DNA of 35,000 nucleotides from Cristatella mucedo (lineage: Eukaryota; Bryozoa; Phylactolaemata; Cristatellidae): positions 1,600,001 through 1,635,000 of the forward strand of contig WPIO01000014.1 in the NCBI GenBank assembly GCA_009760855.2. The letters run 5' to 3'. The notes under the pieces are model-generated. The model was not told where the DNA came from, searched no databases, and saw only the letters and a list, made by a program, of their open reading frames with translations. Below, one piece after another: positions 1 through 11,700 of the stretch. The position numbers and the translations under genes are program-made. Each line of letters opens with the position of its first letter. Within the stretch, counting starts at the first letter, position 1.

Positions 1-194
1 TTGGTAGGAGAGTCTGTGACTAGTGTCACGTTCGTTTGTAAATCGTGAGAAGTGTCTTATCAGCTTAAGTCACCATCCTACTGGAAATGACTTGAGCAAA
101 TACCCATTTAGAGCCATTACACTTGATTGTTTCAAAGTTACTGTTCTTGTTAAGTCGAATCGCACGGTTCATTGCTTCTATAATCTATATCTAG

Positions 195-340
195 AGCTGG
201 TTTGGCCAAGTGGTCAAGGTGCTCGCCCCGACCAAGGTCTAGCTGAGGTCGTGGGCTCGAGACCCGAGGCACGTGTGAAGCGTATGAATAGAGATCAAGT
301 TCTCTTAGGGCGCTGTGTAAATGAATTATATATATTTTTT
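195..340 (+). mobile_element. tRNA-derived SINE, family A, copy 1
   Basis: The head has a pol III A-box-like stretch (tttggccaagtggtcaaggt) and a B-box-like stretch (gtcgtgggctcgagaccc). The tail reads agagatcaagttctcttagg gcgct and then AT-rich. Nearly the same order of blocks recurs at 14315-14460 and, inverted, at 31928-32078. Confidence 0.8.
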
Positions 341-814
341 AATGACCTAACGTATTCTTTCTGTGTAACGCTATGGTATCCCCATGGGGTGTTTAGTGCT
401 TTACAGAAAACTGACCTGCTTTTAAGCTATGCAAGTATTTTATATCGCTTAACCCACCAAGGAGTAAATTACATCCAATTAGCACATGACTAAAAACTCT
501 AGGCTTACTTACTAGCCTCTTCCACAGTTAATCTTTCACTTAGCTCCATGCGATAGTTTTGCACACATTAAGCCGGCTTAGCTCATTTTCACTGGAAACA
601 ACAATCAAAGTGGAATACTTAACTCGTTAATTTTGGTTTTTATTATTTTGATTTTACCACAACTTTGAACAGAGAAAGCGAAAAGGCTTAATGCTAGCAA
701 ACTTAATACCTTTCACTTTGTTCAGTTTTATAGCTTTAATGCTTCTCAGTACCCCGAATTACGTTTCAATACGTTAGATTTGCAACTAATGGCCTTGCAC
801 ACTTGATGCCACTG

Positions 815-1175
815 CTGTTCTGACTCGAATCGTTTAGCCGTACGAACCTCAATACCATGTGCTCCCAAAGCTTGGAACTTAGTACCAACACACGTCACAA
901 CGCCCCCTGACACGACTACATTTAAAAAGAAGCTTAAAGCCAACCTGTTTATTGCAGCATTTGATGGGTCTTCGTGATTTGTCCTTCGTGGGCATGTACA
1001 CTATGCCTATTACACCCTACTACCACTATTACAGTATGCCTGCTGCTTGCGGATGTAACCACCAATCATTTGGTAATGCCTGCTTTACTGCATCTTTGAA
1101 GTGCCTAGAAAGAGATTTAGTTCTCCGAGGGCACCATACACATGCATTATTATGCAAATTTTTTAACTTAAGAAA
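815..1175 (+). mobile_element. CR1/L2-like LINE 3' fragment
   Basis: The translated stretch APKAWNLVPTHVTTPPDTTT then FKKKLKANLF is the usual C-terminus of ORF2 in CR1/L2-type LINEs. It is followed by a 3' UTR ending tgcctagaaagagatttagt, tctccgagggcacc and cattatt. The element is 5' truncated. Confidence 0.75.
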
Positions 1176-1264
1176 CTTTGCATTTTTATTGAAGTGATAG
1201 CACATTCTAGAAATTGTAGTCGGTATGAAATTGTAGAATTCTTAAAAAACTACTTCCTATACAA

Positions 1265-1567
1265 CCGTCGTACTTTGTGTGCTTATACGTGCTGACACTG
1301 TGAATGTCGCCACCAACCATATTTGCATGCTGTCCCTTCCCATGTTATGCTTATTGTCATTAATCATGCTACCATTAACCATTCGATCGTACTTCCTTTG
1401 CAGCAAATGCAAAGTGCCTAGAAAGAGTGAGTTCTCTGAAGGCACTATAATAAATGCATTATTATTATAAACGTTATGCTTTTGGAACATTTAAGGTATT
1501 CCATCGTACTTAAGGTGCTTAGAAAGAGATTAGGTTCTCTGAGGGTGCTATACAAATGCATTATTAC
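1265..1567 (+). mobile_element. Two further LINE 3' tails in tandem
   Basis: Tail one (to 1475) has the 3' UTR motifs gcagcaaatgcaaagtgcct and agaaagagtgagttctctga, and ends cattattattataa. Tail two (1495-1567) has gcttagaaagagattaggtt and cattatt. Both have the same orientation as the copy at 815-1175, suggesting repeated insertions or tandem duplication of the tail. Confidence 0.7.
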
Positions 1568-2000
1568 TTCCCAATTCAAAATTTTGTAGGTTAATTTCTA
1601 TTTAATTTCGTGAACCACTTTGTCACGAAGCGATCCTGACAATGCCTTGTAGCTGCAACGTTATGACGCTAGAGATTCATTCAGTTAGTCGTCCTCCCAA
1701 TAAATCGTTAAAAAGTAATAAGATTAAGCCTAGTTTGCATGCAAGTTTCGAATGTGTCAACGGTCATCTCAGGTACAGGTTGGAAGTCACTGGCATTGGC
1801 CGGCCACATAGTTCTGGCTATCATCCCTTTATATGCCTTCCAGTCTGCAGGTTGCTACCTGATATCTCTGCTGAATTTCCGACAGCGATTAATCACTAAC
1901 CATCGTCAGTCCACCCTACGAGCAGCCTACATATAGAGGTCGGTTGGTGGCATATCATTGCTTCAGATTCACTGTGGATACATGTTGCTTTCTGTTATAG

Positions 2001-2078
2001 GTAGCTGCCCCAGAAATAGCCATGATTAAGGTTGCAGTTCCAAACATGGCACAGAAAGTGATTGATCGTGCTATGCAG
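2001..2078 (+). CDS. ACAD11: ACAD11-like penultimate exon
   Basis: The exon is preceded by the pyrimidine-rich acceptor gttgctttctgttatag and followed by the donor CAG|GTACGA. It holds 26 whole codons (phase 0 at both ends) and encodes the helix around [20 protein letters not shown], conserved in ACAD10/11 proteins. Confidence 0.9.
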
Positions 2079-2397
2079 GTACGAGTGGTGGCAGTTTGCT
2101 GCACCGTGACCGTGAATCTTTTAGCATGCTCATGCTCTAGTCCCTCGACTACATGGTCTCATTACCCCTACACACTGCTGCCGTTGATAAAATTTGCGCA
2201 ATAGATGCACAATGCCTCCAGCCTGATCTACGATCTACGTTCAGGCTTTCGGCGGTGCTGGGCTAAATGCCGATCTGCCGCTGGCCAATTTCTTCGCCTG
2301 GGCACGCGTGCTACGAATAGCCGATGGGCCCGACGAGGTGCACCTGAGAAGCATTGCCAAGATGGAGTACCAACGACAGAACAGGTCCAAGCTGTGA
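2001..2397 (+). CDS. ACAD11: Acyl-CoA dehydrogenase, ACAD10/ACAD11 type, C-terminal part (last two exons)
   Basis: Two exons (2001-2078 and 2245-2397) join in phase 0 and encode the C-terminal 76 residues of an acyl-CoA dehydrogenase. Visible landmarks are the helix [20 protein letters not shown], the turn FGGAG typical of the C-terminal FAD and tetramer-contact region, and [20 protein letters not shown], which is characteristic of the ACAD10/ACAD11 branch. These flavoenzymes oxidise acyl-CoA to enoyl-CoA; in this branch an aminoglycoside-phosphotransferase-like kinase domain usually lies upstream, but it is not in the window. The protein ends with RSKL and a stop. SKL is a canonical peroxisomal targeting signal type 1, so I infer peroxisomal location. 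I found no earlier exon in bases 1-2000, so the rest should lie to the left. The intron is only 166 bp. ACAD10 and ACAD11 cannot be told apart from this tail, and the symbol is the closest match by recall. Confidence 0.9.
2245..2397 (+). CDS. ACAD11: ACAD11-like terminal exon, ending in PTS1 SKL
   Basis: The acceptor is ctacgttcag|GCTTTC. The exon has 50 codons plus TGA. It begins [20 protein letters not shown] and ends QNRSKL. Bases are GC-richer than the surrounding debris. No clear AATAAA was seen between the stop and the convergent gene at 3201. Confidence 0.93.
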   Translation, partial: AFGGAGLNADLPLANFFAWARVLRIADGPDEVHLRSIAKMEYQRQNRSKL

Positions 2398-2871
2398 GCA
2401 TATCCAGCTGCTGCACTAGCTACTGTAGCTCTTACGTACCGACGGACTACGACATCGGATTCACCTTTCAGGGCAAAAGACACCAATTAATTGTCGCCTG
2501 AGAGCTGACATTACATGTGCAAGCACAGCACAGCTCGTTCCAGGCGGGATGTGGGCTCTTTCCGGAAGGTGCTGCTAATTTTTTTGCTACTCTGCTTGCT
2601 TTTGATTAGATAATCCTGATATGACTGCTATGCAGATGGTCTTGCTTAAATTGACGAATTGAACCTTGATTCGATTCTCTCGCCCTGGCTGTTTGGCAAA
2701 CAATGGGCGGCAGCCACAGTCTTTAAGGACCCAGTAATTTTCAGCTGCAAGCTTTCATGCGAGGGCTTGGTTTGACCTAATTTTACAGTGCGGTACCGCA
2801 ATAGTGGCTAATCGACAGCTTAAAAAGCAGCCGCGAAGAGAGCAAACAGTGCCTGCCAAAGCAGTGCCATC

Positions 2872-2894
2872 TCTCTCTCTCTCTCTCTCTCTCA
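2872..2894. repeat. (CT)n microsatellite
   Basis: A short run of CT between the two convergent genes. Confidence 0.9.
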
Positions 2895-3200
2895 ATCTCC
2901 CTTTGCCTGTCTGTCTCGACCACGTGGGTCACAGCCACCTCCACACCGTGAGTTGGTGGAACGGTCCCCTTGGCTCAGAGAGGGATCAGCAAACAGCACA
3001 GCCGAAGAGTGTAGAGTGCGGCAGAGACTTGAAGAGCGATCGTTCCCAGCTTTGTGCAATGATGGTGAGCCAAAGCGAACACAAACATAATTCAAATTGT
3101 GCATTGCATGCAAAACTTGAATGACAATATCAGTTCTTCTAAAATCCACTTAGGCTAAAACATGCCGACAGTCAGAGAGGAGAGGTTCGTATCGATCACA

Positions 3201-3342
3201 TCACTCCATGTCATGATCAGCAACGCTTTGGCGAAGATATTCCTGATACAAAGCTTGCTTCCTCTGCAGCACGATGGTCTCGACGTACTCTTTCTGCTCG
3301 CCGAGCTGTCGCTTCTCGCTCTTCGACAGCGTACTCCGTAAC
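3201..3342 (-). CDS. GTPase terminal exon, charged C-terminal tail
   Basis: The acceptor is gcctttctattgacag|G. It encodes [40 protein letters not shown] and ADHDME, then TGA. The highly charged segment after the membrane hairpin is likely helical and resembles in placement the C-terminal tail of hairpin-anchored GTPases. No clear polyadenylation signal was identified just downstream. Confidence 0.93.
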
Positions 3343-6300
3343 CTGTCAATAGAAAGGCAGCACATCGCCCCACTGCATTCATAATATATAGACGTGAAGG
3401 AAAGGAGCTTGACAATGAGAAGAGGTACACGGGGGGGGTGCATCAGAGAGCAACCAAGCGTACGTAAGCACATACCCCGCATGCTGAAGTTGGCAACTAT
3501 TATTCAAGAGTGACATTGTAAGAAAGATCGAATTTCGGGAACGAAATGCAAGGATGTACAACAATTCAGTAGTTCAAGGTGGGTAGGTTGAGGAGCCGGA
3601 CATAAGCCACGAATATAAGCCAGTAGCAGCTGGAAGAATGTAAAAAAACAAAACTTGATCGAATACTTGTTTAGGGTACCTTTCGAAAGACAAATATGTT
3701 AGAAATGAGATCGGGAGCTCTGATGACTTCTGCATAACAGACACATGTACATATGTTTACATAAATGTATAAGTGCAAGATAACGGAAAATAAAGCTCCA
3801 GGACATTTGATGAAGTATACAGCAAAACGTATCTCTAATGGAAATCAAATTTTTAGAATCATCTCAAATAAGCACAGCTGAACTAAAATGTTCAAATTTC
3901 ACTCTGATATGTGAAGTATTAGCCGAGTTATGGATTTTACAAGGTACAAACCTACACTGGAAATGAAACTGTATAAAAGTCACAAGAGTGCACCTCAACG
4001 AGCTTCGCGAATATACCTTGATCTACCATGGTTCGAAAAGTTGGGATACAAGTCGCATACGATTCGGAGATCGGTAAAATTGTGATTCGTAGATATGTTG
4101 CTTCCGGTTTAGAAGTGGTTTGCTTAATCTATTTTTCATTTACGTGGAAGTCGTCAGTGCTTGTGCTCTCATGTGTAACACATTTGTCTTTTGAAAAGTA
4201 CCCTAAACAGATATTCGGTTCAGAAAAATATTTTCTTGACATTTCTTCTTCACACAGTATCAGCCGCAAAATCAGCTTCGTGATCGGAACAATTATCGAC
4301 CGCGTTTGTACTTAGAAACAAATTATGTTGCAATACAATAAGCGGGCAGATATATTGCCACATCACGGAACTTAGAAAATGATGCAGTTTGGTTCTGAGA
4401 TTCAATGACTGCATAAGAGACAGAAACACTTGCCTTGACTTGTGCTTTGCCACCAGGAACATGATGAGGGCAGCGAATAGTAAAAAGGCACCGATGTGCC
4501 AACCGTAGCCGTCGGGCACAACGTTCAGCGGCGCCTACAATAATTCAAAATTTGGTGTCGTTATCCACAGGCTGTGAGTGCTTTGGAATACACAGCTAAA
4601 AAGCATGTGCACCATCATCAACGATGCGACAGGTTAGAAGACTCATTCGCATCGCTGTTAGAGAGCATACGCAGCTTCAATCGAGGGCATGCCCAGGCAT
4701 AACATGACATTCAACAGACAAGGTCGGCCAGGCATGATAATAGAAACATGAGGATAAAAGCGAACACAAGCAGGCAGCAGGTCAACTACAGCGATAGACG
4801 AGTGGCTACGTGTTTGAGGAATTTTATCGATCAGGTTGCAAGCCGGCTTGGTCATCAAACAGATCGCGACCCGCAGTTGGGATACGCGAGCAGCATACAT
4901 TGGTAGACAGCACAACAAGAGCTACGCTGCTACACATTCGTATCGCAGCCACGAAGTGCCGATTACTAGAAAAGGAAGAACAGTTTTTCAAGTAATACAT
5001 CCTCAGAACTTACATAGCTACGCTGTCGCTTGTCAGCTAAAGTACAGCCGACAGAGCTCGAGTGCTGAGGTAAGGCAATCGCCACGGGCCAAGTAAGGTG
5101 CCAGAGGGCGATGACCATGCATTCCCCGTCATTCTGCAGCGCCTTAGTTTTCAGACCAGGCAGCGAGAGAGCACGACTAATCAGCATGTAGTAGGCACTA
5201 AGACACATCCTACATGCAAAGCCTAAATATTTCTTCCCAATACACAGAGCAGGCCTTAAAAATAATCAATATAAATAAGAAAAACAACAATAAGGCATTT
5301 AAACAGCAATTAGGAGAACACAAGCTTTCTGTCTATCTGTCTGCCTGTCTGTCTCACTCACTGTCTCTCTACCAGCTGATATCTGTGCAGTACTCTTCAC
5401 AATGTCTTTGGCTGCCGCACATGTGGTGTTTTCCATTCCAAAACAGCTGAAATCGCTCTTCCAATAGAATGAGCACTAAACGTTAACCATTCAGTGAGTT
5501 TAGCACTTTGCCCATTCAGCCACGTACGTGGCCTTCTACCCCAGTAGCCAAAAGGCCCACACAGGCAAGTCGATGACTCACCGTTTACCGGCCAGCTGCA
5601 GCCCACCATGCCCAGTGGCTTTTAGTTCCCTACAGGCTTCCTGCGGGACAGTGCAGGTCTCGTCGGTGAAAGGAACTGGACAGGCCACTTCTTGTTTAGG
5701 AGCGCCAGGCGATGCCAATTTGATGCCAATTTGACTAGAACCCATCTGCCCCGGGCGTATTTAGCAAATTCAAATCTCATACCTCCGACACTCATTCCAT
5801 GAAGATGAGCTTTCCCTGTCTATTTTCTTGTCAATGAAGGGCTAGCAGCATCCCTTATCGAACGGGCTGCGCTCCCTCGCCTACAGGGAATTGTGCAGCA
5901 GAGCTAGCTACCGTCGAGACGACGGCAAAGAATTAACCAGAGACGGGATACGTTAGAAATCCCCCACACTTTTGCGAATACAAATATTCGCTTTTGTTCT
6001 CTGTACTAACCGATTCTTAAAAAAATGGCGATCGATTAGCCTCGATTGGTTATTTTTAAGAGCACTTCTGCTAATGTGGTATTCTTAGCACCGTACCCAT
6101 CAGTAGCCATATAATGCCTACATAATTTCGGTTGCTAGGTGGTTACTTTCTAGTTCACTACCTTGCTCCTAGCTGCCTGAGCCACGAAAAGACATCCATT
6201 CTGGGATGTGTAAATAATCACGAATATAAGTATATCAGTGCACACATACCTACAGTAGATCACCAGCAAGCACCAATGTCAATACCACTTCTTGCTGTAA

Positions 6301-6864
6301 CTGCACTCCAGTATGAGCGCATGTGCACGCGTGTATGTGTGCTTGCATGCGCATGTGCACAGAAGCCACTACAGGGTCACGATGACCTCTTTCAAGCCGG
6401 TAGCCACGAACCGACATGGGTGTGCCACGTGCTAAAATTCCTCGGGCAGGGTCAAGGTTCAGCTCTCAAATCAATAAATTCAGTCCCATCGTAAGCTTTC
6501 TATCTATGCCCAAGCACAGCACGTGTTCTCGAATTGGGCAGCACTCGAGAGGCCTGCAAAATGCATCTCGGACATCTCGCTGCTCCTGCCTGCATACAGC
6601 ACAGACTTGCAGGGTCCAAACAAAGGAGCTAGCGCCCGCCGCCGCTGCGGCAGCTGAGCTGCATCGGCTGCACGGTTTGCTGGTCCTGCAGCTGCTTACC
6701 AGCAGCACACTCTCGACTTTCATGCCGGCTCAGCAACCTCTGCTCTGTCTTTCGAGCTCTCACAGTGCCTCGTGAGGCTCAGGTTCGCCTAACTTGGTTC
6801 TCTTATTTAATGTTAAGGTCTCTCTATACATACAATGCACGCCACACACAGGCGAATATATAGA

Positions 6865-6936
<72 letters not shown>

Positions 6937-6960
6937 GGCAAATGTATAGAGAATTATATA

Positions 6961-7000
<40 letters not shown>

Positions 7001-7043
7001 CAAATGTATAGATATATATATATATATATATTATATATAATAG

Positions 7044-7078
<35 letters not shown>

Positions 7079-8697
7079 TAATTCTCTATACATTTGCCTA
7101 TCTGTTCTGATTCGAGAGAGAAGAAAGGTTAACAACAGGGACTGGGGCTATGTAATGTTTGAGTGGTGCTAGCTGGGCAACGAGCACACAGGATACATGA
7201 GCCGCATCGCTTCGGGTAGTAAGAGCTCAGAACAGCTGTGCACAACATCTCTGCCACCGACGAAGTAACTGCCAGGTCTCCAAGCACGTCGCAAGGCAAT
7301 GGCTGCTACTCGCTTACAGCTGCTCCTCCGCACACGGCAGTGCGCATGAGTCGTATGCGGCAGCCGCAGGCCCCCCCCACTTCGACCTCCACTGCGCACT
7401 GGCGACAAAGCGACGTCAAGGTGCATATGTGGGGGCGCCATGCTGCACCCCTGCATCTGGCGCATGACAGCTTTCTATGTCTCCCTCTCTCTGTGTCTCT
7501 CTCTCTCTTTCTCTCTCTGTCTGTCTCTCTGTCTGTGTCTCTCTCTCTCCCTCTGTCTCTCGGAGGCGCCAAGCCTGGCCGACAATGCAAAAGGGAGCGA
7601 ATCGCCGGAGCTGCTATCAGCAATGTTACCAGGCTCCAGACGAGATTTGCCGCCATGCTTTCTCCGGCTATGGCCTTGACCATGTCGGGATGATTGTGCG
7701 TCACGTAATGCAGTGACAGCAGCAATGGAACGAGGAGAGCACCGAAGTAGAATGCAATGCCGTTGAACAGCGCCGACGCATTGTATGCACGATCCTCCCT
7801 ACGAAGGAGGACGATGACGACTGGCCACACTGGCAGCAAGCAGTGTAGCCGCAGACGCGCTGCCCAGCGGGCGATGGGGTCCAACGAGCCGCCATCGGTA
7901 GAGAGTCTCCCAGAAACGCTGAGTGTGAGGACTGGTCGGCCGGGCGGTAATGAGTAGAGAAGAGAGGGGCCGACGGCAGCAGCGAGACAATCCCCGGACG
8001 AGGCAGCTGCTTCCACAGCTGGAGTCTGAATGGAGCAAGTCAACAGCCAAAAGTAGGGAGCCGTGCAGGACAGAGACTCCCTTCTTTTCCAATGTCGATG
8101 GGCAGACACGTGCCGTGGGTGCATTATTGCAATGCCCTCACAGCAACAAAATTGTCGAGTGACTCACCGGCAGCAAAGATAAATAGCCACATGGCTACAC
8201 CAATGCAATTCAGTCCAATCCAACTCGGTTGAATTCACTCATTACACTATTTATACACCTCGACGTCCTTATCCGAACGTCTGTTTGTACTTGTTAGAGG
8301 CAACTGCAATTCGATCTCGGGAAGAGTAGGCTTGCCGAGGGCAGTTTCGATTTGCCTTTCCCTTATCGAAGCTCGGTCGCCGAGTCATGAACAAAAAACC
8401 CGACGAATTTGCATAATTAATGTTATTCATCGTAATTCAAGATATGATGCAAAGTATGGAGAAGCCCTACCTACGCCGGGCAGCATTTGTTGCTGTTCCT
8501 GCTTTCGAGAACGTCCAACATAATAATAATAACAATAATAAGAACAATAGTAATAATAATAAGACTTTTGTAAAGTGCTGAAGAGAATTAAATCTTTTTC
8601 TACACTCTTACATAAAACACAGGCAAATCGGCCGTGTAAGCTCCAGGCAGACAAGAGGCAAGCCACAAGAGCTATTTACTAAAAACAACAGGTAATA

Positions 8698-8780
<83 letters not shown>

Positions 8781-11700
8781 CAAGATCCTACCCTGTGGGG
8801 GTCCGGCCTTTGCATGCCTGCATGCGATTGATGCACTGCACTACAACTTCTCACTGCAGCCTCTATGCTCGTCGTTCCCATGCACTCTTGCCAAGTGCTA
8901 CCACTACGAACTGCTGCTCCTGGCTCACAAAGAATGCCATAAGACCTTACATGGTATTTAAATTTCAGACTGTAAACTTATCCAAATCAGCACACATAAG
9001 AGCTGTTCACACCCTAAAGGTCTACTGAGGCCCATTCAACAGCACATCTGCTTATCTCAATCACTACTACGTGTACAATTCTAACAGTCCTTCAATTCGT
9101 TGTCTGTGTGATTCCTGTAGCAACAATCCTGCTAGTGTGTTTAGCCAAACATCCTACTATGTGAAAAGATACCTACTGGTAGAATACGGGCAAGCACGCA
9201 CAATCTAAGATAGCATAAAGTCAGAGCCATCACTCAACGACATCTATTCTCCGTCCTGCTGCCGACTGTGGTAGGTCCTTTCCAGCCATCCTGAGCTGCT
9301 GCCTCCGTGCTACACACTTCCTCGACTGCCATCCTGACTCAGCTACGCTTCTTCTCACTTTCTCATTTTCTCGAAGAGCAAGCACGTTGTTGCTAGGTTA
9401 AGAAGAAAGGTTTGCACATGCTTCATGAACAGCAAGCTCGGTGTAAGAAATAATAATGATCCAATTTAACTCTAAGAGGCCTACATCTCTTTCTAGATAG
9501 CTTACAAATACTGGACAGAGAAAGATTGTATAAGGTAAAAACGTCTAGTAGAAACTGACCGTGCACATTTTTCATTTTATTTTTTTATTAAGGCGCTATA
9601 AGTGACAGCTAGGGTGCTGTAAACTGCACACAACGACTGTAGACAGGGCGAGACTAGCACTGCTCCGAGGTGGGTCCCGCCTGAGCACAGATTCTTGACT
9701 TTGACCTTTGCCTCGATCTGGCCACCATTGCTAAGTTTGAGACAGCTGGCGAATCATGGCTTGGCCCACTGCCCACAACAATCCCTGGTTACACTCGTGA
9801 CCAGTTAGCCATCTAGCATCTACCACAGCCAAGCTATATATCAATTGCACAGCACAATAATGTAATGTATCTCGGTCTGTAACTCCACAAAGCCACAAAG
9901 ACTGGGTGGGTGTTATGCAGGAGTTTTCTACAGTGCACTCAAAGCCCAAGCAGCTATCGGTATGCACGCACTAGCCGACAGACTATATCTCACGAAGGAA
10001 GGTGGCAGCCAGCACACAACCGACACAGGATTTCAGCTGACCCATCTAAAGATTGGGATTGCAATCACTTGGCAGTGCTAGCAGCCCGGCAGTGCTCAGC
10101 AATAGCAAGCCACTTCGGCTGATGCTGGCTCTGTCTGATTAAGCTCGTGTGCAAACTGGCGGTCGTACTAGACCTTTGGCACATTCCATTGTTTAAAAGT
10201 GCCATCAATACAAACTTACACTGCTTACTGTCCTACATTTTCACGCGGCAAAGTGCATAAACTGGCATTCTAACAGACTTATGCAGGTCATCATCACACA
10301 AGCCAAGTATGGTCACGGTGATCTGTTCAAAAAAACCTAATTTGTATAGCAGCAGCAAAGCCTTCGCTGCTATCACTAGGTTGCAGCGGGCAATAAAGGA
10401 TCTCCTGCTGGTGGACTCGAACACACGACTTCATGGGTCGTGAAGCTCTGATGCTCCGAACGAGATGACATTAATGGGCAGCCTGTACTTCGACAATAAG
10501 GCAAAACATAGGCATTCACAAGTGATTATCTGTGCACCGGTATTTGCTGGTTAACCACCAATCTGCAAACCTACAACTGCCGAATGTTTTAATGCGATCC
10601 AGATTAGCACTGTCAGGAAGAATGCTCTCATTAAATGGGAAATCCGATAAAGATCTAGGCTACCGGGACAGCTGAGAGACGGCCCGTATAGGTAGCAAAC
10701 AGACAGTGGTAGCAAATCTGTGCTGTATCATTCGATATCTAGCCTAGCACTTTGAAGCATGAAGGGCACACGTATCAGCTAAATAAGCACGACTCTGATT
10801 CACTTGTATTATAATTCTGAAATTCCCGAATTCATGCGAGAACAAAGATCTCGGCACTGCAGCTGCAGCATTCCAAGCTTTCAGGCAAGAAGAACAGGCA
10901 TGAGCACACAGTCACATCGCAGCAATAGCATGAACCGAAACCACTTTAACGAACGAGCTGCCTGACTGCAACCCACAAGCGCGGAAAGCCGGCCAAAACG
11001 TGCACAGGTAGTCGGCACATGCACCACACGGTGGGTGGGGGGGTCAATCAAAAGGGAGCCTCACTTGTCTTTCTGGAGCCTCTTGTTAACAAGGTCGGCA
11101 ATGCGACTGCAGTCTTTCTCGAGAGAGTTTATCGTATTCTGAATCGTCTGATTGATGGTCTTCTCAATATCTTTGCAAACTTCGTCAATTTGATTGACAC
11201 AGCGGCTAGGCTGCAATAGAAAAGAGACAGGTCGTTCTAGAAACCTACGAATGGTAACGGACCTTGTCATGAAAGCTCGAGCAAGATGACCAGTGCCACA
11301 TTCAGTAGTAACAACTCGGTGGCTAGCCACGTCGAACAGGGCTTTTTTGCTGCCTCGTTTGAATTTTCGATTGACTAGGTGCATTCCGTTTATTAACAGG
11401 GACCAGTCGAGCACATGGTCTATCCATCATAGCTGGCCAAATTCAGAGTTCCATTTCCTCACATAACTATTCGAATTTGATTGGGTCAAAGTCCCTATTG
11501 TTTTCCTAGTGGTACAGCACAGCACTGTCAACGTGTTGCTCAGGGCAAAGCTCATGTGCAATACGAACGTAGCCTGCTGTTTCAACATAATATCACTTTT
11601 ATTCTTAACTTATGGCCTCTCACTGCTACTGCAGATGCTATATGGACAAAACGCCCGACCGGTTTGCAGGCACTCATGAAGGAAGACGTTAGTAAGGTGC

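Larger units (their letters stand above)
4535..7629 (-). other. Intron 8 of the GTPase gene
   Basis: About 3.1 kb. It holds the candidate cassette exon 5582-5640, the CT/TA palindrome and the imperfect CT tract. Nothing else recognisable. Confidence 0.75.
7799..11064 (-). other. Intron 7 of the GTPase gene
   Basis: About 3.3 kb. It contains the GA microsatellite, repeat modules 1 and 2 and one family B SINE. No coding exon is seen. Confidence 0.75.

Noticed and set aside
5582-5640. Constitutive GTPase exon ([19 protein letters not shown])
   Set aside because: Its exit phase does not fit exon 4434-4534, while 7630-7798 joins that exon directly in phase 0. Kept only as a possible cassette exon.
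7306-8124. A 272-codon open frame on the minus strand
   Set aside because: Only 7630-7798 has exon borders and a matching phase. The rest is intron, and the CT tract translates to R/E/D/T-rich noise.
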